A DNA stretch of 5,587 nt, from assembly GCA_016840025.1 (NCBI GenBank), contig JAEOTF010000195.1, forward strand, positions 1 through 5,587, given 5' to 3'. The DNA comes from Candidatus Hodarchaeota archaeon (lineage in GTDB: Archaea > Asgardarchaeota > Heimdallarchaeia > Hodarchaeales > YT1-039). Both the position numbers and the translations under genes were made by a program. Below the pieces are notes generated by a model. The model did not search any database. It was given only the letters and a program-made list of their open reading frames with translations, and was not told where the DNA came from. Below are positions 1-4,264 of the stretch, piece by piece. Within the stretch, counting starts at the first letter, position 1, and each line of letters opens with the position of its first letter.

Positions 1-172
1 ATACAAAGTTAGTAGAACGATGTGCTTTGAGTTTTTTGAAATTAAGAGTCTAATTATTCCTCTTACTAATATATTTCCTGATTTTTAGCTTAAGGAAAAT
101 ACTAAAACAAATATACAAAGCTAATTCCCGTTATGTTTTTATGTCATATCGGTAACGCTGTTCTTCAGACAG
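1..172. other. Non-coding leader region, no gene recognised
   Basis: I see no convincing coding region, tRNA or structured RNA on either strand. The stretch is very AT-rich and carries two small inverted repeats (TAAGAG at 43-48 with CTCTTA at 60-65; TTTCCT at 74-79 with AGGAAA at 93-98). The octamer ATACAAAG occurs at 1-8 and again at 113-120. The small hairpins could belong to the end of a gene lying before the window, but nothing proves it. A short open frame starting near 133 overlaps the surface protein gene in another frame and has no family features. Confidence 0.5.
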
Positions 173-189
173 AATCTAAACATAATACA
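173..189 (+). promoter_or_regulatory. Candidate archaeal promoter of the tandem-domain surface protein
   Basis: AATCTAA (173-179) is followed directly by the AT-rich ACATAATAC, a plausible BRE-plus-TATA arrangement. It lies about 50 bases upstream of the ATG at 236. With the usual archaeal TATA-to-start distance of about 25 bases, transcription would begin near 208 and the leader would include the Shine-Dalgarno at 223. The same AATCTAA heptamer sits next to the other candidate promoters in this window. This is a prediction by eye. Confidence 0.4.
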
Positions 190-222
190 CTCTATCTTGC
201 GAAAAATTACAGTAATAGTGTC

Positions 223-228
223 AGAGGA
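223..228 (+). promoter_or_regulatory. Ribosome binding site deciding the start at 236
   Basis: AGAGGA lies 7 bases upstream of the ATG at 236, normal Shine-Dalgarno spacing. This favours that ATG over an in-frame TTG at 197, which would put 13 extra residues in front of an otherwise well-formed signal peptide. Confidence 0.6.
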
Positions 229-235
229 TATATTT

Positions 236-1834
236 ATGTTCAAAAAAAGTATGAAATGGTTATTAGTCGGAAGTTTGGTACTAACAGCTCTAGTAATATT
301 TCCAACAGAGGGAAATAGTCAAATTAATAAATTTTTTTCTACACATGAAGTAAATACTATCTCTATGACAACAGAATTAACTTTCATTGACAAAGATGGA
401 GTTTCATATAATTACACGCTTGCTGATCTCCAAGCTATGCCAGTAACACTAAGTGAAGGTGCTTATGAAGGATTTTCTGGATGGAATAAAAATGGTACCT
501 ACAAAGGGGTTGATGTAGCCTATTTAGTAAGTCATAACGGAAACATGACACGAGGAGATGTGCTTCGTGTTACTGCAGAAGACGGTTATGCTATATTGTT
601 TACCTTTGATAATATATTTCCGACCGATTGGCGGCAAATCACTCAAGGACCGTTGGTTCTTGCATATGAATATAATAGTACAACAGTTCCTACATGGACA
701 GATGGTATGCAAATAGTTATGCTTCCAGAAGATGGCGGATATAGCATAGGAGATATGCAATTGACCACTTCTATCGAGTCTCAGGGAAAATCAGCAGGAA
801 GTCGTTGGATAAAGAATGTAAAGAAGATCGAAGTTCTACACGAAGCAAGTCTACAGGTAATCGGAAATCAGAACAATGTATATGGATTGGCTCAAATCTT
901 GAAGATGCCATCAGTATACATGGAAGGGGGTTATAGAAAGACGACAGGAACAATTGTTGGACCTTATAATTATACAGGTGTTACATTTGAATATTTACTT
1001 GCCGCAGATGGATCTTCTATGGAGAACTATAGTGTAGAAATCATTGCTGCAGATGGTTATTCTATCACACTGAATAAAAGTCAAACAGAAGGTTTTATCC
1101 CGACATATGACCTAACTGGTCTACCATTAGGAGTTAACAAGGTTGTACCCGTAGTCGCTTATGCTGAGAATCAAAGTGACCCTCTTACTGGAGGACCCTT
1201 TCGATTAATGTTTCTTAATGAAACACCAGTGTTAACAGATGGACAATTATGGATCAAAGAAGTGGTAAAAATAGAAATAAAGTCAGATATTAAAGAATGG
1301 AGCTTAGATCTAGTTGGCATAGAGGAAACTCTATTACCCCGCACCGAGTTTGAATCTGTTGCTTCTTGCACACATCATCATTTAAATTACTCCTATACTG
1401 AAAATAGTCTAATTCATACTTACGATGGAGTAGCTTTATGGACCATTATTTCTTATTTTGATGGAGCAGATGATGTACATCATAATTTTAATTTTGAGTT
1501 ACTCTCTGATGATTATACAGTTCGTTTAACCAATTTAGATGGAGAGTATGTAGAGTTTGAAGCGCTGACTGTTGCCATAAATAATGACATCCTCCTTGCC
1601 TATAGACTTGATGATGAGCCACTACCAACTGACTCATGGCCTCTCAAGCTAGTTGGTGATGATGTGAATGAAACACATAGTTTGGGGAAGATAATGAAGA
1701 TTGAACTTATTTTTGATGTAACTAGTTCGGAGAGCTCTGAAGAATCAGCAGTAATTCCAGGCTTTTCCGTCATTTTACTTTTTGGAACTTTGAGTATATT
1801 TTCTACTCTATGGGTCAGAAAAAGATACAAATAA
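236..1834 (+). CDS. Secreted, anchored protein with three sulfite-oxidase-like (molybdopterin-binding-type) domains
   Basis: The product has 532 residues. Residues 1-28 form a signal peptide (basic start with Lys3, Lys4 and Lys7, then a hydrophobic core). Three tandem domains follow, at about 46-201, 204-349 and 355-494. Each shows the pattern of the sulfite oxidase molybdopterin domain: a 'TLADLQAMP'-type segment, 'Y-x-GV-x-x-x-x-L', an acidic 'ADGY' motif, 'LAY', 'GGPFRL' (clearest in domain 2), and a closing 'W-I-K-x-V-x-K-I-E'. Domains 1 and 2 lack the cofactor-ligating cysteine. Domain 3 has the protein's only cysteine, Cys378, followed by Thr and three His. About eleven N-glycosylation sequons fit an extracellular location. 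The C-terminus (Pro508-Gly-Phe, hydrophobic stretch, then RKRYK) resembles PGF-CTERM archaeosortase tails. Enzymatic activity is doubtful; a binding or structural role is equally possible. The domain call rests on pattern recognition, not a search. Start chosen from the Shine-Dalgarno at 223-228. Confidence 0.75.
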   Translation: MFKKSMKWLLVGSLVLTALVIFPTEGNSQINKFFSTHEVNTISMTTELTFIDKDGVSYNYTLADLQAMPVTLSEGAYEGFSGWNKNGTYKGVDVAYLVSHNGNMTRGDVLRVTAEDGYAILFTFDNIFPTDWRQITQGPLVLAYEYNSTTVPTWTDGMQIVMLPEDGGYSIGDMQLTTSIESQGKSAGSRWIKNVKKIEVLHEASLQVIGNQNNVYGLAQILKMPSVYMEGGYRKTTGTIVGPYNYTGVTFEYLLAADGSSMENYSVEIIAADGYSITLNKSQTEGFIPTYDLTGLPLGVNKVVPVVAYAENQSDPLTGGPFRLMFLNETPVLTDGQLWIKEVVKIEIKSDIKEWSLDLVGIEETLLPRTEFESVASCTHHHLNYSYTENSLIHTYDGVALWTIISYFDGADDVHHNFNFELLSDDYTVRLTNLDGEYVEFEALTVAINNDILLAYRLDDEPLPTDSWPLKLVGDDVNETHSLGKIMKIELIFDVTSSESSEESAVIPGFSVILLFGTLSIFSTLWVRKRYK

Positions 1835-1843
1835 ATAAAAACG

Positions 1844-1853
1844 GAAAAAAAAA
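1844..1853 (-). terminator. T-tract terminator for the 1902-2960 gene
   Basis: Read on the minus strand this is a run of about nine T residues, some 50 bases beyond the stop codon of the minus-strand surface protein gene. Archaeal termination commonly needs only such T-rich stretches. A short inverted repeat (AAGATT at 1852-1857, AATCTT at 1859-1864) lies just before it, but its loop is too small for a stable hairpin. Confidence 0.45.
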
Positions 1854-1865
1854 GATTTAATCTTC

Positions 1866-1888
1866 CTCATTTTTCTAAATTTCTTTAT
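1866..1888 (+). terminator. T-rich terminator for the 236-1834 gene
   Basis: The plus strand here holds successive T-clusters (ATTTTTCT, then ATTTCTTTAT) starting about 30 bases after the stop at 1834. Lying between two convergent genes, it fits an archaeal intrinsic terminator. There is no stable stem-loop. Confidence 0.4.
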
Positions 1889-1901
1889 AAATAAATAATG
1901 T

Positions 1902-2960
1902 TCAGTAATTTCGTCCCCAATCATCTTTTTGTTTTTTCGTGACCCTTCCATAAATCATCATAGTAATCTTAGAAATAATTATTATTATTACCCCACCGAG
2001 AACTATCATAATAAGTAATTCTTCTGGCGTAAGTGGAGATTCTGCTTGTTCATCCATCACACCGAAAAGCGTTACATGATCTGTAAATCCCCAAATGACT
2101 TCACGTTCTTTATCTATTCCAGTTTCTTTAAGTTTATTCCAACTCTTTGTGGTTTCATTATAGTAATATATTCTGACATCATCTGGAGCATGATCGCCCA
2201 GCTCAATGAATGACACATTGATCCATAATCCCGTAAGCGCTGCAGGGTCTACGAGAGTAATATTGAGATAGATTCCGAGAGAATCTAGTTCTGGAGGTAT
2301 TGATACTGGAGCTTCTTGTATATATTCAATATTAACACTAACTGCTTCTTCTACATCTAAAGCTACTATAATGGAAGTACTAATCTCGAAAACATTATCA
2401 TCTATTGGATCCAGTGTTTCAGACACTATATCTGGGGCATTTTCAATAGTGAAAACACCATCACTGATATCGGTGCCAACCCCTCCAGTAGATCCAACTG
2501 TTACACGTATTAAGTAATATCTGCCGTCAGTATGTTGTGTTGTGTCCCAAAGATAAGATGTTACTTCAGTACTAGAAAGTCCCTCGGTTAGGTGATCCCA
2601 CACTGCTCCATTATCTGGACTATACTCTATGCTATAGAGCATGTCAGAGGAAGGTTGATCCACAGACCATGTAATATTAGTTTCTCCAATAAGTACCTCA
2701 CCACCATTGGGATAAAGAACAGTAACTGTCATATTAAGTTGACGATTTGGAGATTTTAATGGTTTAATTACTGTATTTGTGCCAATATCAATTTTATTAC
2801 TATCACTGGATATGACATCTCTTGAATCTCTCTGATACCAGTTGGTATATGTATTTAATCGATCAGTAATGGTAATTGGGGATATAACAGGAGAAAAAAG
2901 ATTTATCGAGATAACTAACAAAATTAAAGAGAAAACCATTAATTTGGGTGAAGGTTGCAT
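1902..2960 (-). CDS. Cell-surface protein with Ig-like and PGF-pre-PGF-like domains and a C-terminal membrane anchor
   Basis: The product has 352 residues. Residues 1-27 are a signal peptide or N-terminal anchor with Lys6 before the hydrophobic core. After a polar linker, residues about 79-173 form an Ig-like beta-sandwich module with 'YPNGGE', 'ITWSV', 'YSPDNGAVWDHL', 'YLWDT' and a closing 'SDGVFTIEN', the layout seen in 'GGE' or Kre9/KNH-like surface modules. Residues about 190-302 resemble the archaeal PGF-pre-PGF domain: 'LWINVSF', 'DDVRIYYYN', 'SWNKLKETGID', and 'HVTLFGV' near the end. Residues about 315-336 are a membrane helix followed by a basic tail (GRVTKKQK), so the protein is anchored with most of its mass outside. 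Five N-glycosylation sequons are present. It converges on the tandem-domain surface protein and is probably monocistronic. No catalytic motif is seen; its ligand is unknown. The start at 2960 lacks a clear Shine-Dalgarno; Met8 (2939) is an alternative. Confidence 0.75.
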   Translation of the reverse strand: MQPSPKLMVFSLILLVISINLFSPVISPITITDRLNTYTNWYQRDSRDVISSDSNKIDIGTNTVIKPLKSPNRQLNMTVTVLYPNGGEVLIGETNITWSVDQPSSDMLYSIEYSPDNGAVWDHLTEGLSSTEVTSYLWDTTQHTDGRYYLIRVTVGSTGGVGTDISDGVFTIENAPDIVSETLDPIDDNVFEISTSIIVALDVEEAVSVNIEYIQEAPVSIPPELDSLGIYLNITLVDPAALTGLWINVSFIELGDHAPDDVRIYYYNETTKSWNKLKETGIDKEREVIWGFTDHVTLFGVMDEQAESPLTPEELLIMIVLGGVIIIIISKITMMIYGRVTKKQKDDWGRNY

Positions 2961-3002
2961 GGTTCATAACCACTATTGCTTTTGATCCGAATTGTTCTAT
3001 TA

Positions 3003-3019
3003 GGTTATAAAGTTAGATT
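3003..3019 (-). promoter_or_regulatory. Candidate promoter of the 1902-2960 gene
   Basis: On the minus strand AATCTAAC runs directly into the TATA-like TTTATAACC. The TATA element is about 48 bases before the ATG at 2960, implying a start near 2982 and a leader of roughly 20 bases. The ten bases AATCTAACTT are identical to the left edge of the palindrome at 3310-3335, so this site could also be a half-operator for the neighbouring RHH protein. Confidence 0.45.
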
Positions 3020-3045
3020 ATGTCCTGAATATCGTAGAAGGTTGT

Positions 3046-3279
3046 CTATTCATTGTTTTTGCCCAGTAGTTCCTCTTTAATGTAATCTACTGTTGATTGT
3101 AGACCTGTTAATTTTCGTTTTGCTAAATAGTCTATCCATTCTTCGAAGAACGCTCGTTGAAAGACCCCTTCAACGATGTTTTCTATTGAATCAGAGTAAC
3201 CTAGCTGAACTAAGTAATTAAGAAATTCATAGAAAAGAGTTGAAACACGAATCGATAATTGTTGTTGTTTATGAGTCAT
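3046..3279 (-). CDS. Small ribbon-helix-helix-like putative DNA-binding protein
   Basis: The product has 77 residues from the ATG at 3279. The layout fits the RHH (CopG/MetJ/Arc-type) fold: a short strand with alternating polar and hydrophobic residues and a basic residue ('QQQLSIRVS', residues 5-13), a first helix (about 14-26), a turn at 'GYSDS' (27-31), and a second helix (about 31-55). The remainder to residue 77 is an extra charged, probably helical tail that could mediate partner contact. RHH proteins bind DNA as dimers through the paired strands, usually at palindromes or tandem repeats. The divergent intergenic region has both, so autoregulation and control of the ATPase operon is a reasonable inference. 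The family call is by pattern only, since RHH sequences are short and diverse. A GTG at 3288 would add three residues, but the AGGT at 3291-3294 is better spaced for 3279. Confidence 0.6.
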   Translation of the reverse strand: MTHKQQQLSIRVSTLFYEFLNYLVQLGYSDSIENIVEGVFQRAFFEEWIDYLAKRKLTGLQSTVDYIKEELLGKNNE

Positions 3280-3290
3280 AATGGGCACAA

Positions 3291-3294
3291 CCTG
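3291..3294 (-). promoter_or_regulatory. Weak ribosome binding site favouring the start at 3279
   Basis: On the minus strand AGGT sits 11 bases before the ATG at 3279 but only 2 bases before the GTG at 3288. It therefore supports the ATG. The match to the anti-Shine-Dalgarno sequence is short. Confidence 0.3.
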
Positions 3295-3309
3295 ATTTGA
3301 TCAAAACTG

Positions 3310-3335
3310 AATCTAACTTAAACTTAAATTAGATT
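3310..3335. promoter_or_regulatory. Candidate operator: 26-base imperfect palindrome in the divergent promoter region
   Basis: Arms AATCTAA (3310-3316) and TTAGATT (3329-3335) are exact reverse complements. The inner bases also pair as TTAA (3318-3321) with TTAA (3324-3327), leaving one mismatched pair and an unpaired centre. The centre is a perfect tandem repeat of CTTAAA (3317-3322 and 3323-3328). RHH dimers often bind such symmetric or tandem sites cooperatively. It lies between the RHH gene and the MinD-like gene and overlaps the likely TATA element of the RHH gene (minus-strand TTTAAG about 42 bases from its ATG). It could equally be core-promoter sequence on both strands, since it is entirely AT-rich. 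Confidence 0.5.
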
Positions 3336-3371
3336 AAAATATATTCAAGCTGAAATTTTATTTTGCCTAAC

Positions 3372-3383
3372 ATATTTTTTATT
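3372..3383 (+). promoter_or_regulatory. Possible TATA element for the MinD-like operon
   Basis: The AT-rich ATATTTTTTATT lies about 40 bases before the ATG at 3416, implying a leader of roughly 15 bases. That fits the absence of a Shine-Dalgarno before this gene. An alternative is TTAAAATATA at 3334-3343, which overlaps the palindrome edge and would give a leader of about 50 bases. I cannot decide between them from sequence alone. Confidence 0.3.
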
Positions 3384-3415
3384 CATTCGATAATTACCTA
3401 TCTCAAGTGAACCCA

Positions 3416-4249
3416 ATGGCAACTATCACATTTAACAGTTATAAGGGAGGAACTGGGAAAACTATGACGAGTTTAAATCTAGCTGCCTATCTGGCTAATC
3501 AACAAGAAAATAATAAGGTTGCGTTAATCGATTTTGACTTTCTAGGCCCTGCATTATTTAGTGTGTTTAAAAATCCTGACAATCGTTTCATCAATGAAGC
3601 CATTTACGGTGATACCGATTTTCAAGATGTTTTGATACCTTATAAGCATGATAAAATTGCTTCAGTAGGCGGGGAACTTTCTGTTGGAATTGCAGACCCT
3701 CGTCCACAAATTATTCAATCAATCAACACTTTAACTGACACGGATTTAAAAGAAGCTTTGGAACGCACTTTAGAGTTGCAGGCAGTCTTAGAAGACGATT
3801 TGAGCTATGATTATCTTATCATTGATACAGGACCTGGGTTACGTCGTGATGTCGCTAATGCAATATTTATTGCCGATGTGGTTGCGTTGGTTATGAAACC
3901 CACCTTATCGGACTTAGAAGGCACAAAACTTGTTGTTGAGGCAATGATTAAGGGTTATGCTACCGATAAATCGATTGGAATTGTATTCAATCGTGCCCTT
4001 GACAAAAACTGGCAACCCCACCGATCTTTATCTTGTGCTAACTCAGATTATCAGAGAATTGTTAAAGAAGCCACAGAATTCTCAAAAACAAACGATATCC
4101 AGGTCTTTGCATGGGTTCACTGTATGTGTGATATTTCTCGATCCCAAGCGGATCGAATTTTTGTCTTGGATTATCCTGACCATCCCTATTCTTCTTCAAT
4201 ACACGAGTGCTGCTCTAATATTTTGCATGCTTATAATAGCCTAGATTAG
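3416..4249 (+). CDS. MinD/ParA-family ATPase (intact deviant Walker A)
   Basis: The product has 277 residues from the ATG at 3416; a GTG at 3407 would add three. It is a SIMIBI-class P-loop ATPase. The deviant Walker A is KGGTGKT (10-16), with the signature Lys10 that acts across the dimer and the P-loop Lys15. Walker A' is 'ALIDFD' (Asp39, Asp41) and switch II is 'YLIIDTGPG' (Asp137-Gly141). 'GIVFNR' (188-193) is the usual adenine-side strand. Such ATPases dimerise on ATP and position cargo, DNA or complexes on a surface. There is no Lys-rich amphipathic helix at the C-terminus like the MinD membrane-targeting sequence. The C-terminal part instead has Cys236-Met-Cys238, Cys265-Cys266 and 'DYPDHPY', which are unusual for MinD or ParA. 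It is first in an operon with the longin-fused pseudo-ATPase and is divergent from the RHH gene. The family is certain; cargo and partner are unknown. Confidence 0.9.
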   Translation: MATITFNSYKGGTGKTMTSLNLAAYLANQQENNKVALIDFDFLGPALFSVFKNPDNRFINEAIYGDTDFQDVLIPYKHDKIASVGGELSVGIADPRPQIIQSINTLTDTDLKEALERTLELQAVLEDDLSYDYLIIDTGPGLRRDVANAIFIADVVALVMKPTLSDLEGTKLVVEAMIKGYATDKSIGIVFNRALDKNWQPHRSLSCANSDYQRIVKEATEFSKTNDIQVFAWVHCMCDISRSQADRIFVLDYPDHPYSSSIHECCSNILHAYNSLD

Positions 4250-4256
4250 GAGGAGG
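4248..4256 (+). promoter_or_regulatory. Very strong Shine-Dalgarno overlapping the upstream stop codon
   Basis: AGGAGGAGG begins inside the TAG stop of the ATPase gene and ends 8 bases before the ATG at 4265. It implies translational coupling and efficient synthesis of the second protein from the same mRNA. It also fixes the start of a gene that has no stop codon in the window. Confidence 0.8.
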
Positions 4257-4264
4257 CCTTTTTT

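Noticed and set aside
1..120. Direct repeat ATACAAAG (1-8, 113-120) and two 6-base inverted repeats as possible mobile-element ends or att sites
   Set aside because: Too short for AT-rich DNA, with no transposase or integrase in the window.
133..318. 61-codon open frame on the plus strand
   Set aside because: It overlaps the signal peptide coding region of the surface protein in another frame, with no family pattern and no Shine-Dalgarno.
524..1830. Several minus-strand open frames of 60-78 codons within the first surface protein gene
   Set aside because: They lie opposite a gene whose protein has clear domain structure across its whole length; no start signals or recognisable motifs.
1852..1864. 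AAGATT/AATCTT inverted repeat as a hairpin terminator
   Set aside because: The loop would be one base, so no stable hairpin; the flanking T-tracts explain termination better.
3296..3305. Perfect 10-base palindrome TTTGATCAAA near the RHH start
   Set aside because: Short and AT-rich. The similar TTTTGATC at 2980-2987 is only a half match, so I kept the longer palindrome at 3310-3335 as the operator candidate.
3310..3335. CRISPR or long repeat array
   Set aside because: Only one palindrome with a two-copy hexamer; there are no regularly spaced repeats or spacers anywhere in the window.
3957..4244. 95-codon open frame inside the ATPase gene
   Set aside because: It is out of frame within a certain MinD-family gene, with low-complexity, unstructured composition; a shadow frame.
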